Below are positions 49,704 to 58,965 of a stretch of DNA of 64,000 bases, piece after piece. How positions within the stretch are numbered: the first letter of the stretch is position 1; every line of letters starts with the position of its first letter. The DNA comes from Elusimicrobium sp. An273 (lineage in GTDB: Bacteria; Elusimicrobiota; Elusimicrobia; Elusimicrobiales; Elusimicrobiaceae), in NCBI RefSeq assembly GCF_002159705.1, contig NZ_NFJD01000002.1, positions 248,001-312,000 on the forward strand. Reading direction: 5' to 3'. Position numbers and translations under genes: made by a program. The notes under the pieces are model-generated. The model did not search any database. It was given only the letters and a program-made list of their open reading frames with translations, and was not told where the DNA came from.

Positions 49704-51401
49704 TTAATCTGCCAGTATTTTTAAATTGCGTTTGGCTATTTTATTTTTGGGATCTGCTTTTAGCGCCTGCCGGTAATAATTTTGGGCGGCTGCATCATCC
49801 CCCGCTACGACGGCCGCCGTCCCTAGTCCAAGCCATGCCAGCGCGTCCTGCGGCGCTTGTTTCCCGGCTTGCTCAAACGCGTCCGCCGCCAGCGCGGCGT
49901 CTCCGCGCGCCAGCGCCGCTACACCCTGCAGCAACCGGCACAATCCGTCTGCCGGGCACTGCGGCGCATAATCGGCCAGTTCTTCTTCTGCGTCGTCCAC
50001 AAACGCAAGCCATGTGCGTCCCATGACCCAAAGCCCCATATCATTGCCTACGATGCGCGGGTCATACACGGCTTTTGGGGCCGTGGTATTATCCTGCGTC
50101 AGAGCGGAAGGGGAAGCGTAGTCCGGCGTGCGGCCCTGCAAAGATAAATTAATGTTATACCCCTCGCCCGCTTGGGCCAGCGTCTGCTCCAAGCCCGCTA
50201 CAAACTGTTCAATCTGCTCGGCGCGCTCTTGCGAAGATCCCGCCGGAAGCGAAAAAATGCGTTTAAACGTGCGCGAGGCCGAAGCCCCCGCCAAATTGCC
50301 GTCCGCCCGCAGGCGCTGGTAGGCCTGCTCAAATGTGTTGCCGCGGCGGGAATCGGAAGCGTTTTGGGGAGAAGAAACGGGGTTATATTCCAAAGACACT
50401 TCTATATTGACCGTTTTGGACGGAGATACTTTTTCCAAGCTGTTTTGAAACTGGCGTATTTCTTCGCGAAAAGCCTCCGCCCCGCGGCCGCTGGCGCGGT
50501 AGACGGCATTCAGCGCTAATCCGTCCGCCTTAAAACGCGTAATGGAAAACGCCTCCTCCAGCACCTCCCGTGCCTTGTCCGCCTCGCCTTGGCGCATGAG
50601 TAAAGAAGCATAGCGCAGGCGGGCCACATAGTCCCCCGGTTTGGTGCGTACGGCCTTTTTATAGTATTTTAAAGCGTCCTGCGGGCGGTTTAATTTTTCG
50701 TATAAAGCCCCCAAGCTCAGCTGGGCGTCTTCGTAATAGGGAAATAATTTAAGCGCTTTTTTAAACGATTTTTCGGCTTGTTCATCCCGCCCCAAGGCCT
50801 CGTAAAGCGTGCCCAGCTGATAGTGGTACAGCGGCTCGCGCGGGGAGAGTTCTGCGGCGCGGCGGAAATGTTCCAGCGCTTTATCCAAATTTAACTGCAC
50901 CGCGTAGGTGGAACCCAAATTCATATGCGTGTCGGCCTTGTTGGGATCGAGCGCGTTGGCCTTTAAAAAGTATTCCTGCGCCTGGGGCACGTCTCCCTTC
51001 CAGCCGCTGGCAATCCCCAGCAATTGGTAAGCCATGGCATTGGAAGGATCCAAACGAAGCGCTTCTTGGTATTCACTTTCGGCCGAGTCCACCTGCCCCA
51101 TCCAGTAAAGCGACGCGCCCAGCAGCAAGTAAGGAAGCGGGTCTTTGGAATTTTTGATCACGGCTTTGGCAAAACTGTTAGACGCGTCTTTATAGCGGGC
51201 TTGCGCCATTTCCCCCATGCCGCGGCGCATATCGGTAACGGACTGCTCCAGCATAATTCTGTCCCACACGGTTTGGGAATAGTCGGTCTTTAGCTCCTGC
51301 TTGCGAAAGGAAAACGGGAAAAAGGCCCCCGCACCAGGCGGGTGCGCCCCAAAAAGCATTTCCATTCCTACCAGCAGGGCCAACGTGCGTTTCCAGTTCA
51401 T
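49704..51401 (-). CDS. Secreted or membrane-anchored TPR protein
   Basis: 565 residues. An N-terminal signal or anchor (MNWKRTLALLVGMEMLFG) is followed by about eight TPRs between residues 70 and 330 (for example PYLLLGASLYWMGQVDSAES, LSLGALYEKLNRPQDALKYY), a middle Ser/Asn-rich region without repeats, and two more TPRs at the C-terminus (PQDALAWLGLGTAAVVAGDD). It is a likely scaffold for an envelope complex. I chose the ATG at 51401, where the signal begins; TATCAT ends 6 nt upstream and there is no ribosome site, so initiation is probably leaderless. It is co-transcribed with rsmA. Confidence 0.82.
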   Translation of the reverse strand: MNWKRTLALLVGMEMLFGAHPPGAGAFFPFSFRKQELKTDYSQTVWDRIMLEQSVTDMRRGMGEMAQARYKDASNSFAKAVIKNSKDPLPYLLLGASLYWMGQVDSAESEYQEALRLDPSNAMAYQLLGIASGWKGDVPQAQEYFLKANALDPNKADTHMNLGSTYAVQLNLDKALEHFRRAAELSPREPLYHYQLGTLYEALGRDEQAEKSFKKALKLFPYYEDAQLSLGALYEKLNRPQDALKYYKKAVRTKPGDYVARLRYASLLMRQGEADKAREVLEEAFSITRFKADGLALNAVYRASGRGAEAFREEIRQFQNSLEKVSPSKTVNIEVSLEYNPVSSPQNASDSRRGNTFEQAYQRLRADGNLAGASASRTFKRIFSLPAGSSQERAEQIEQFVAGLEQTLAQAGEGYNINLSLQGRTPDYASPSALTQDNTTAPKAVYDPRIVGNDMGLWVMGRTWLAFVDDAEEELADYAPQCPADGLCRLLQGVAALARGDAALAADAFEQAGKQAPQDALAWLGLGTAAVVAGDDAAAQNYYRQALKADPKNKIAKRNLKILAD

Positions 51402-51446
51402 ATGTATATGATAAATAAAAACAGACGGCCGGGGCAAACAGGGCAT

Positions 51447-51477
51447 AAAAAATCCCCGGGATCAACCCGGGGATTTT
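51447..51477 (-). terminator. Terminator of the 63996-51488 envelope locus
   Basis: AAAATCCCCGGG / CCCGGGGATTTT, a 12-bp stem with a 5-nt loop and a T run on the minus strand, 10 nt past the stop of the 1291-residue gene. Confidence 0.9.
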
Positions 51478-51487
51478 GTTGTTCAAA

Positions 51488-54400
51488 CTATTCTATCGTA
51501 ACTGATTCAGTCACTGTTTCACCGGCTACTTGTCCGCCAGGCGTTCCGGTGGCAGAAGACCGCTTATACTGGCCTCCGCACGCCGAGAAATTTCCATTGC
51601 TCGGTTTGGCGTTTTTGCCGTTTACGCATACCGCGCCAACATACTGCAGCGCTTCCGCCACCGGCATATTGCCTTCTAAGCCGCACGAGGTATCCGAATC
51701 GTTAAAGATACGGGAATACGCCCGAACGTAGTTTTGACGGTTGATATCGTCAATCGTGGCGTTGGTGCTGAAATCTGCCAGCTCTTTATCCGTGGCAGAT
51801 ATCTGCTGCTCAAAGCCTACCGCATCCGCAATGGCATGCAGCGGATACGTAGACGGGTTAAACCCGTTTTTGGCCCAACCGCCCTCCGTAATTTGCTTTA
51901 AGTAAGAATCACGGCCCGTGCTGCCCGCATAGGTGGAATACCGGGCGCGATCGCCGACTCTTTTATGGTTCCAGTTATAGCGTCCGTAGTGATAAGGGAC
52001 TACCTCCTTCTTAGCATATACGGTCGTTCCCTTGACTTCTTGGGCAGAACCGCAACCTAAGAAACGGCGGTCTACAATCTTTTTCCCGTCGGCATCAACC
52101 GCAAACAAAGCCGGGAAGTACGAGGAGTTCGGCCCCGTATAGGCGGCAAACGCACCAAACGTATTTCTCCAAACTTCTTTTTCTTGGATCATCTGCGGAT
52201 CATACGAGTTGTAGCCAATCGTCTTACCCAGCGCGCAGACCACGTTCAGCGGTACCTGCGCCTGCGGATTGCGGGAATACGCAATCGTCATGGCGTCTAC
52301 CAACTGAGGCACGGTGACGGTTCCGCTATGGACGAATTTCGTTTTGGCATCGGTAAACTCTTGGCTGGCGTTTACTTCCGCGATGACACTGTCCACATAT
52401 TTCTTGACTTCTTCCTGGTTCATCATCTTGGCGGAACCTTGGCCGGATTTGCGCGTGCTGCCTACTGCCGTACAATTATCGGTAGACAAGGCACTTTTAT
52501 AGGAACGTTCGCCTCCTCTGGCAAAAACGCTCATCGTCGGGAATTGAAGCAAGGCTACACGTTCCTTGGCAAAGCGGAACGAAATGCCAAAATCGCCGTT
52601 CATTTTATCGGCCAATTCCAAGGTAATCGTGCCTTCCGGTTCCGGATCCGGTTCCGGATCCGGTTCCGGGTCATCGGCCGGCGGATCTTCTGGGTCTTCC
52701 TCTATGTCCGTTTCAAAACCAATCGGCTCCGAATTGTCGCTGTAGTAGCAAGTGGCCGTGCTGACGATATTACCCGGTTTATCTGCGCCTAACGCAGCGC
52801 CCGGCTTGCCGTCTGCAGTCAACGCCCGGATATTGCCGTTTTGGCAGCCGCCTTTGGTAATAGAACTGCCATCCGTAGTAAGCGAATCGCACTGGCGCAC
52901 TTCCCACGTGATGACGACACGCCCGCCGGCATTGCGCAATGCCGCAATTTCAGAAGACGTAGCTACCACTTGGTAGTCATCCCCCGCACCCGGCAGCTTG
53001 GCGCGTTCTTTGCCCAAGCTCTGGGTTACAAAACCCGCATTGGTGATATTTTCACTCCACGCGCCTTGAAACGGCCGGACATCTTGGTGCGGAATATAGA
53101 ACCACTGGCCGCCATCGGACGTTTTGGTAGACGTTGTAATCGCCGCGGGCTGGGTGTTATTTTCCCCTTGGATCGTATACGAGAGCAGGAAACGGCTCTT
53201 CATCGCGTTATACGCCTGGGCACCCATCATCCCGTTCGTAAACGTCAAATGCGCATACGGAAAGCTCTGCTGCGTTTCTCCTTTGTTATTGGAGATATTC
53301 GCCAAGTAATCGCAGCTGATGCGCACCAGCGGGAACGGACAACGCGCTCCCGTTACCCAATCTTTGCCTTCTTTGGCTTTTTTGGTGGAAATACCCAGAT
53401 TTTGCTTCGTTCCCACTTTTACCGCATCCCGGATGATGCCGCCTTCTCTAAGCGTATCCATGAACGCTTTGTAAGTGGGCAGAGAACCGCCGTCCACCAA
53501 AGCTACCATTTTTTTAGCTTTGTCGACATCCGTTGCCTGTTCGTTGATGGCGTTTAAACAGTCCTGCTGCACAGGCCACTTCATGGCGCGGCACTTGGCA
53601 ATGGCTTCATCATACGTTTTGGCTTTAAAAGCCCCCGCCTTGCCTTCTTTATTTAAGCCCCAATAGCCGCTGTAATTGTAGCCCTCAGGCGATTTTTCCT
53701 GCAACTCGGTCTTTTTGATTTTTTTATTTTTAATGGCAACGCTTTCCACAAACATCGGAACAAAATTGCTGCGTTGCGTAATCGCCGTGATGTTACTGTT
53801 AAATTCGGGGCCTTTACCGATATATCCCACCACCAAAGCAGCTTCCTGTTCATCCGGCGGCAGGTTGTAGTACGCGTTTAATTGCGCCGTCGGAACACCC
53901 ACCACATAGTGGTACACGCTCCAACCGTCTTTGGTGCTGGAGAAGTCGGCATAATAGACGCCGTCTTTGGAAAAGGTATTGCAGTCGCCCGCTTCCGGGA
54001 AAGTGCCCACATTTTTGCCGGCAACTCTGTTCCACCAAGCCATCAATCTGGCACCCAAGCCGTTGCTCAAGCAATCCATACGCTGGGCAATGGGGCCCAT
54101 GGAAACTTCATTAGAGGTGCTCCCTTCCCACGGGTCTTGAACATCTTTCTCAATGCCATAGCGGAAATGGGCTCGGCAATTGTCTTTATCAAAAGGAATC
54201 GTCGGATAAGATCTGTTCCATTCCTTTTCAGTCAATCCGGCACATTCGGCTTCAGATCCTGCACCGGCCTTTGCGCCCAAAAATTTACCCATAGACCAGT
54301 CGTCCGTCCCCGTGATAATACAAGAGAGGAAACCGTCCAAGAATTTCTGCGCTAAGCCGACGCCGAATTTAATCCAATCCCATTTGTGGTTGAACCGCGC

Positions 54401-55363
54401 TTCCCATTCCATCTGGGAGCGGCGTTTCATCATATCCCACCACCAGGGTTCTTTGCCGTTAAAAGCAAACCGGCGTTCCAAATTGCCGTTTCCGCCGCCG
54501 GGGCCAAAAGAACCGCCCGAAAGCCCGCCAATTTTGCCGGGTTCAATCGGTCTCATTTGGGCGTCCATCAAGGCCTGCATGGCGTTGGCTTTAGACATGG
54601 CGTCTTTCGAACGTCTGGCTTCCGCCGCCGCGCCTTGCCCAAAATAACTGCGGCTCGGTTTACCCGCCGCCTGCAACGGCTGCAGAGAAACCGGTTTGGG
54701 ACTGTTGCGCGGGCCTTCGGCCGCTACACGCTGTGCGGCCGTTTTTAAACCGCCGCCCCACATGCCGACACCCAGCTTAGACCCGCTGCGGCTGGTCAGC
54801 CCAGCATTAGAAAGCGGGTTGATCTTCGTCGTCGCACGGCGGAAAGCCGCACGCGTAGCGGGGGCTGCGGTGTTTCTGTAAATGTTGGTATTATTTTCTT
54901 CCACAGAGGTTCCGGTATAGGAAGAATCATCCAAACCGCTGCGGTCAATATCGTACAGACTGGAATCATCCGCCGGTTCCTCATCCGAGCCAAATCCTTT
55001 AATCAAGCTCAGGGGGTCGCGGCCGGCAAGTTGCGCAATCTGTCCTTCCGGATCCCCGGTAACCGTATCAAAACCATACCGTTCGGGATCGAATATAGAT
55101 TCCTCGCTTCCGGGAGTAATCATCGGTTCTTCATTTACTTGCCCGCTGTATTTATACAGGAACGGCAGCAACAACAATGCTACCAAGGCCGCAATAAAGA
55201 ACGGGGCATCCCTTTTGGTTCTCTCAAAGAGAGTCTTTTTGGGTTTGCCATCGCTCCCAATTTTGGAGGAAATACGATTAGCAAAAGATTTAAAAGCAGC
55301 GGGTTTGCTGTTTTTAATCTTATCGCTAAAGGTAAAACTATCCTTCTTTTTTTCCTCTGGCAT
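51488..55363 (-). CDS. Very large single-anchor envelope protein of unknown function
   Basis: 1291 residues. A basic cytoplasmic tail of about 50 residues precedes one membrane helix (APFFIAALVALLLLPFLY), then a long outside part. Residues 80-300 are low-complexity Ser/Gly/Ala, 300-880 hold a globular region with many Cys (SCIITGTDDW, DNCRAHFRYG, RCPFPLVRISCDYL), a Glu-Pro-Asp-Pro linker lies near 900, and a second globular Cys-containing part closes the protein. No known domain is recognised. The shared topology with the five genes upstream suggests one envelope complex. AGGAGG is 5 nt before the ATG and the gene has its own promoter and structured leader. Confidence 0.75.
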   Translation of the reverse strand: MPEEKKKDSFTFSDKIKNSKPAAFKSFANRISSKIGSDGKPKKTLFERTKRDAPFFIAALVALLLLPFLYKYSGQVNEEPMITPGSEESIFDPERYGFDTVTGDPEGQIAQLAGRDPLSLIKGFGSDEEPADDSSLYDIDRSGLDDSSYTGTSVEENNTNIYRNTAAPATRAAFRRATTKINPLSNAGLTSRSGSKLGVGMWGGGLKTAAQRVAAEGPRNSPKPVSLQPLQAAGKPSRSYFGQGAAAEARRSKDAMSKANAMQALMDAQMRPIEPGKIGGLSGGSFGPGGGNGNLERRFAFNGKEPWWWDMMKRRSQMEWEARFNHKWDWIKFGVGLAQKFLDGFLSCIITGTDDWSMGKFLGAKAGAGSEAECAGLTEKEWNRSYPTIPFDKDNCRAHFRYGIEKDVQDPWEGSTSNEVSMGPIAQRMDCLSNGLGARLMAWWNRVAGKNVGTFPEAGDCNTFSKDGVYYADFSSTKDGWSVYHYVVGVPTAQLNAYYNLPPDEQEAALVVGYIGKGPEFNSNITAITQRSNFVPMFVESVAIKNKKIKKTELQEKSPEGYNYSGYWGLNKEGKAGAFKAKTYDEAIAKCRAMKWPVQQDCLNAINEQATDVDKAKKMVALVDGGSLPTYKAFMDTLREGGIIRDAVKVGTKQNLGISTKKAKEGKDWVTGARCPFPLVRISCDYLANISNNKGETQQSFPYAHLTFTNGMMGAQAYNAMKSRFLLSYTIQGENNTQPAAITTSTKTSDGGQWFYIPHQDVRPFQGAWSENITNAGFVTQSLGKERAKLPGAGDDYQVVATSSEIAALRNAGGRVVITWEVRQCDSLTTDGSSITKGGCQNGNIRALTADGKPGAALGADKPGNIVSTATCYYSDNSEPIGFETDIEEDPEDPPADDPEPDPEPDPEPEGTITLELADKMNGDFGISFRFAKERVALLQFPTMSVFARGGERSYKSALSTDNCTAVGSTRKSGQGSAKMMNQEEVKKYVDSVIAEVNASQEFTDAKTKFVHSGTVTVPQLVDAMTIAYSRNPQAQVPLNVVCALGKTIGYNSYDPQMIQEKEVWRNTFGAFAAYTGPNSSYFPALFAVDADGKKIVDRRFLGCGSAQEVKGTTVYAKKEVVPYHYGRYNWNHKRVGDRARYSTYAGSTGRDSYLKQITEGGWAKNGFNPSTYPLHAIADAVGFEQQISATDKELADFSTNATIDDINRQNYVRAYSRIFNDSDTSCGLEGNMPVAEALQYVGAVCVNGKNAKPSNGNFSACGGQYKRSSATGTPGGQVAGETVTESVTIE
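52635..52670. repeat. 12-bp tandem repeat encoding the Glu-Pro-Asp-Pro linker
   Basis: Three copies of the unit TCCGGTTCCGGA lie in frame inside the 1291-residue gene and encode alternating EPDP residues (about residues 898-910). Confidence 0.8.
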
Positions 55364-55537
55364 AAATGCCTCCTATCAAAATAAAACTGCCGGTTCGGCT
55401 TTTTTCAAAGCCTTGGAAAGAATTTCTCCGTCGGAGATTCTTCCACGTACTGCATTTTTCTATAATAAAGAAATGCGTTGTTCAGAGATGGTCCCCCACT
55501 CCGTAACAACTTTCTTTATACACACTTCCTTACTTCT
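55364..55537 (-). promoter_or_regulatory. Structured 5' leader of the 1291-residue gene (candidate regulatory RNA)
   Basis: The predicted 165-nt leader can form in order: a long hairpin at 55477-55510 (GTTGTT...AACAAC outer, GGAG/CTCT and TGG/CCA inner, GGGA loop), a hairpin at 55421-55443 (CTCC/GGAG with AGAAT/ATTCT), GGCTTT-GAAA-AAAGCC, and GCCG-AAC-CGGC just before AGGAGG. I match no known riboswitch. Confidence 0.5.
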
Positions 55538-55565
55538 ATTATACAATTAAATCCATTTTTTTCAA
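55538..55565 (-). promoter_or_regulatory. Promoter of the 1291-residue gene
   Basis: TTGAAA, 16-nt spacer, TATAAT on the minus strand, starting 6 nt after the stop codon of the upstream gene. Confidence 0.7.
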
Positions 55566-55570
55566 GGGGT

Positions 55571-57094
55571 TTAATACATATTCATGCTTCCCCAATCCGT
55601 CTCCGGGAAGAAATCCCCCGCATTGGGGTCTACCGGTTCTCCGTTTACCCCTACGTTAAACGTGCCTTTTACCAAATTTGCCACGCCGCTTTCCGAGCAA
55701 CCGCCGTTATAGCAGTCGCCTTCTTCATAATCGGCCGCGGCCTTAATTTCGCCTAAGCAGGCTTTTTGCTCGTCCGGGGTTTCCAAAGCGGCGCATTTTT
55801 CTTGTTCTTCTGCACAATAGGACGCGTATTGATCGTACCGGCCCTGCAAATTATTGGTCGTACAAGTGCCCTCTCTGCCCGATTTTACGGCTACGCCGCA
55901 AAAAGTGCTTAAGTCCGAATAGGCCAGTTTAATTTGTTCGCATTGATTGCGCAACACGGAAAGACGGTTGGAAAAATCCCCGTTTACGTCTTCGCACGTT
56001 TTCGGAAAGGCGGCGGCCAGCGCATTAATTCCGGCTTTTGCCGCCTGCAACTGGTTCGTGAGCGTCTCCCCGGAGGAACTCATGGCCCGCTCGCATTCTT
56101 TCTCGTTTTCCAAGCGCAATTTAATCGTATCCACATCGGCCACCACGTCATCGGGATTAATACCGATGCCCGAAAATCCGGAAGAATCAAACACCTTTTT
56201 AGGCATATCCGCCCCGTCAAAACCGGCGCTCGCTAAGGTTTTTTTGAGCACCACATTGGGCGTACGGCGGGCACTCATGCCCGTCAGCCAGGCATAATAC
56301 ATATCCCGCTGGGCTTTATGATTGCCGATTTCCGTAATAGGATTTAACTGCGAAAGCGTCCCCCCCGTTTCCAGCGATTTGGCCAGATTTTGAAGGCCCG
56401 CGTCGGAACGAGTGGCTTTATCCACCAAGCGCCCTAGCCAATCGTTCTGGCTGGCGCCCGCAATATGAGGGTTGGCAATTTTTTTAAGCGAGTTTACCGA
56501 ATTAAATCCATCTTTGGGATCACGGGCTAAGGTGGAAGCATCCGCCCCGAAAAAGACTTCCCCCGGGGCCGTTTGATTTGCTTGGGTGTTGGCCGAGTCC
56601 CCCGTAATGCGGGCAGCAGGAGATTTGTTATCATCTCCGGAAAAGGAACCCGCAATCAAATCCCGCGCTTTGCCCTGATTGGCAAGGGCCACATTGACCG
56701 CCCGCAAATTGATTAAATTGGAGTCTTTCTGCGCCGTCATCCGTTCATGCGCGGTCGCAAATCCTCCGTCGTTTCCAAACACGCCGGCGGCCGTCGGATC
56801 GGGCAGTTCCCCGCGGGCTATTTTGGCATGTTCATTCCAAGACAAAAGCGCCTTTAAAAAAGACATCTCCTGCGTTTCTTCCGGGGTGTATCCCATGGCC
56901 CAAGCCAAATTGCGCAGAAACGGAATTTTGCTAACGGGTACCAACCCCGTCAGCAAAAGAAGAAAAAAGAACAAAATAAACACCGCCCACGCTTTTTTAG
57001 AGCGGGCAAGACGTTTTAGCTCCCCCCACAAAACCGCCAAGGAGCTTTGTTTGACAGTGTTTTCCGTCTGTGTTTGTTTATTTTGTTCTTTCAT
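55571..57094 (-). CDS. Single-anchor envelope protein with Cys-rich C-terminus
   Basis: 507 residues. A cytoplasmic tail with basic KRLARSKKA precedes one membrane helix (WAVFILFFFLLLLTGLVPV). The outer part is mostly polar, and residues 370-480 hold about twelve Cys (KTCEDVNGDF, NQCEQIK, TFCGVAVKSG, DCYNGGCSES). No known domain is recognised. It follows the 503-residue paralogue gene by 54 nt, which hold a 12-bp hairpin. The start lacks a clear ribosome site. I infer a structural member of the same envelope assembly. Confidence 0.72.
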   Translation of the reverse strand: MKEQNKQTQTENTVKQSSLAVLWGELKRLARSKKAWAVFILFFFLLLLTGLVPVSKIPFLRNLAWAMGYTPEETQEMSFLKALLSWNEHAKIARGELPDPTAAGVFGNDGGFATAHERMTAQKDSNLINLRAVNVALANQGKARDLIAGSFSGDDNKSPAARITGDSANTQANQTAPGEVFFGADASTLARDPKDGFNSVNSLKKIANPHIAGASQNDWLGRLVDKATRSDAGLQNLAKSLETGGTLSQLNPITEIGNHKAQRDMYYAWLTGMSARRTPNVVLKKTLASAGFDGADMPKKVFDSSGFSGIGINPDDVVADVDTIKLRLENEKECERAMSSSGETLTNQLQAAKAGINALAAAFPKTCEDVNGDFSNRLSVLRNQCEQIKLAYSDLSTFCGVAVKSGREGTCTTNNLQGRYDQYASYCAEEQEKCAALETPDEQKACLGEIKAAADYEEGDCYNGGCSESGVANLVKGTFNVGVNGEPVDPNAGDFFPETDWGSMNMY

Positions 57095-57106
57095 CTTTTG
57101 ATACGT

Positions 57107-57138
57107 ACGGAAGGAACGCCTTTCAGCGTTCCTTCCGT
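57107..57138 (-). other. 12-bp hairpin between two envelope genes
   Basis: ACGGAAGGAACG / CGTTCCTTCCGT with an 8-nt loop, 12 nt before the start codon at 57094. No T run follows on the minus strand. The arm near the start holds no ribosome site, while the distal arm contains AAGGAA; it may set processing or relative expression. Confidence 0.65.
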
Positions 57139-57148
57139 TAGATTTTCA

Positions 57149-58660
57149 TTAAGCCTGTTGGTTAGAATCCGCATTTGCTTTGGCATCACTTTCCATGCCT
57201 TTCTGAACCAAAGCAGAACCGCCTTGTGTTAATCCCATCATACCAACTGTTTTGACGGCTCCCATTGCTTTTGCCATAAATTTAGCATTAGCCGCAGCAG
57301 AGCCAGTTTCTTTGACAGCTGAAATTCCAGCATAAAGCAAGGCAACAATAGCTCCCATGGATAATCCATATCCCATTAGTGGCATAAACCATCCCTTATA
57401 GTGCCGTTGATAATCTGCCGCAAAGCCGAACACCACTGCCGCATAAGCCATTGCAATGCCCAAGACAATCCAGCCATAAGCCATCATGGAAATTCCCAAG
57501 AAGCCCGCTTTTTTCCCTTGTGCAATCAAGTGATATCCAAGCGGAATAGCAACAACCGTAACGGCCACCAATGCCAGTGCCATCCACATCAAACGTTTAC
57601 GAGCTTTATCCTGTTTTTCCGCTTCTTCATCCACTGTGGGTATATAGTCACCGATGCCCTTCAGTTTTTGCTGCGTAGGGTTTTCAAAATCAGCCGAACC
57701 GCCAGATTCTGAAGCATTGGGAAGATCATCTATCTGCATACCGCCCGAGTTTTTATAACTGGCAAACCACGCCCGGGAGGCTTCGTTTGCCGCACGGTTG
57801 CGGTTGGAAGCCACATCGGCAGAACGTTTGCTAATATCTTTCAGTTCATTTTTTTCCTTAAACGATCTGCGCGATCTGGAAACGGAAGAATCTCTTCCGC
57901 CCGCCGTAAAAGAGCTGGAACGGCGCGCATTGGTCAAAGAGGAAACCGCATTGCTGCCGCTGGGCATTGCACCGGAAAATTGATACCCTTCCGAAGGCCC
58001 GCCCGCTCCTCTCCCGCCGGATGCCACACCAGAAGAGCTTCTCGCCGCAGAAGACCCGGAACCGGAAGAAGAAGCCACCGGGCCGGAGGTAGCATTAAAA
58101 GCGTTTCCAGACGCCCGAGCCATAGAGGCAGACGCCAAGGTAGGCCCGGCACCCTCTCCCGAACCGGCTCCCATAGCGGCGGCCGCAACGGCCCCCGCCG
58201 GCACCTGGGAGGAAGAACCCGCCGGCGCATTCCGCACGGAAGAGCCCACTTCCATCGCTTTATTGGCGCCCATGCCTAAGCCGTCAGTCGCTGAGGTTTC
58301 CGCCGCAGGCCCGAACGATACATTTTTAATGTTGTCTACCGCATCTAACCCAAAGTTATCCGCCGAACCGGAACCGGCTTCTATAGCGGCACGTTCTTCC
58401 GCGGTAGCCACTTGGTTTAACGAATCTTTGATGTTAATAGAGGTAAGCAGCCCGTTCTTTTGGCGGCGCAGGCCTTCCTGCGCGGAAGAACTGCTAATGG
58501 CCGACACCGAACGCAGGGCACGTTCTTTGTTGGCGACTGTATTATCCGCCTCATAGGCGCCGTAAACGGCTAAGACACCCACCCCGGCAATAGCCGTCAG
58601 CTGGGGGATACCCATCACCAGTTTACCGGATATGCTTTTTAAAAATTTAAACACATTCAT
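57149..58660 (-). CDS. Envelope protein, paralogue B (C-terminal multi-helix membrane domain)
   Basis: 503 residues. An N-terminal membrane helix (MGIPQLTAIAGVGVLAVYGA) is followed by a Ser/Gly/Ala-rich low-complexity part with DGLGMGANKA and then SADVASNRNRAANEASRAW near residue 300. The C-terminal 150 residues have four membrane helices (LMWMALALVAVTVVAIPLGY and later). The gene at 58966-60531 has the same order of parts and the same motifs, so they are paralogues. The function is unknown. GGGAG 8 nt upstream supports the ATG at 58660 rather than 58666. Confidence 0.75.
   Translation of the reverse strand: MNVFKFLKSISGKLVMGIPQLTAIAGVGVLAVYGAYEADNTVANKERALRSVSAISSSSAQEGLRRQKNGLLTSINIKDSLNQVATAEERAAIEAGSGSADNFGLDAVDNIKNVSFGPAAETSATDGLGMGANKAMEVGSSVRNAPAGSSSQVPAGAVAAAAMGAGSGEGAGPTLASASMARASGNAFNATSGPVASSSGSGSSAARSSSGVASGGRGAGGPSEGYQFSGAMPSGSNAVSSLTNARRSSSFTAGGRDSSVSRSRRSFKEKNELKDISKRSADVASNRNRAANEASRAWFASYKNSGGMQIDDLPNASESGGSADFENPTQQKLKGIGDYIPTVDEEAEKQDKARKRLMWMALALVAVTVVAIPLGYHLIAQGKKAGFLGISMMAYGWIVLGIAMAYAAVVFGFAADYQRHYKGWFMPLMGYGLSMGAIVALLYAGISAVKETGSAAANAKFMAKAMGAVKTVGMMGLTQGGSALVQKGMESDAKANADSNQQA
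57765..57805. repeat. 41-nt perfect direct repeat (copy 1) in the paralogue pair
   Basis: Identical to 59588-59628. It encodes the NRNRAANEASRAW motif in both proteins, although the flanking DNA is much less similar. Confidence 0.85.
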
Positions 58661-58672
58661 ATGCATTTCTCC

Positions 58673-58957
58673 CTACTGTTTCAATGCGTCCACCGCGTTT
58701 TGCACGCCCGATTGCACCGCCTGCTGTTCCATAGAAGCCCGCTGATAAATAGCCCGCCGGCGCAATAATTCTTCCTCTCGTTGCTGTTTCTGTTTCAGTT
58801 CGGCAATTTGCCGTTCCGTTTCTTTTACTTGGGAATAAAAGTAAAAAATACCAATTACCCAAACGAGCAAAACGATTAACACCACCGCCCGCGCAATAAA
58901 AATCATTTTTCGCGAAACCTGAATAGGATGAGTAGATCTTTTTTTATTCTCATTCAT
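58673..58957 (-). CDS. Small membrane-anchored coiled-coil protein
   Basis: 94 residues: basic cytoplasmic tail, one membrane helix (IARAVVLIVLLVWVIGIFYF) and a heptad-rich coiled coil (VKETERQIAELKQKQQREEE). The shape is like FtsB/DivIC or a pilus-assembly link protein, but no signature allows a name. It lies between the two paralogues with AGGAG before the ATG, so it is part of the same assembly. Confidence 0.72.
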   Translation of the reverse strand: MNENKKRSTHPIQVSRKMIFIARAVVLIVLLVWVIGIFYFYSQVKETERQIAELKQKQQREEELLRRRAIYQRASMEQQAVQSGVQNAVDALKQ

Positions 58958-58965
58958 AAAAACTC

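Noticed and set aside
52637-52669. CRISPR-like repetition
   Set aside because: A 12-bp coding tandem repeat for an EPDP linker; no spacers and no cas genes anywhere in the window.
55364-55537. Cyclic-di-GMP or other known riboswitch
   Set aside because: The conserved core strings and junction layout of the classes I know are not present, although the leader is structured.
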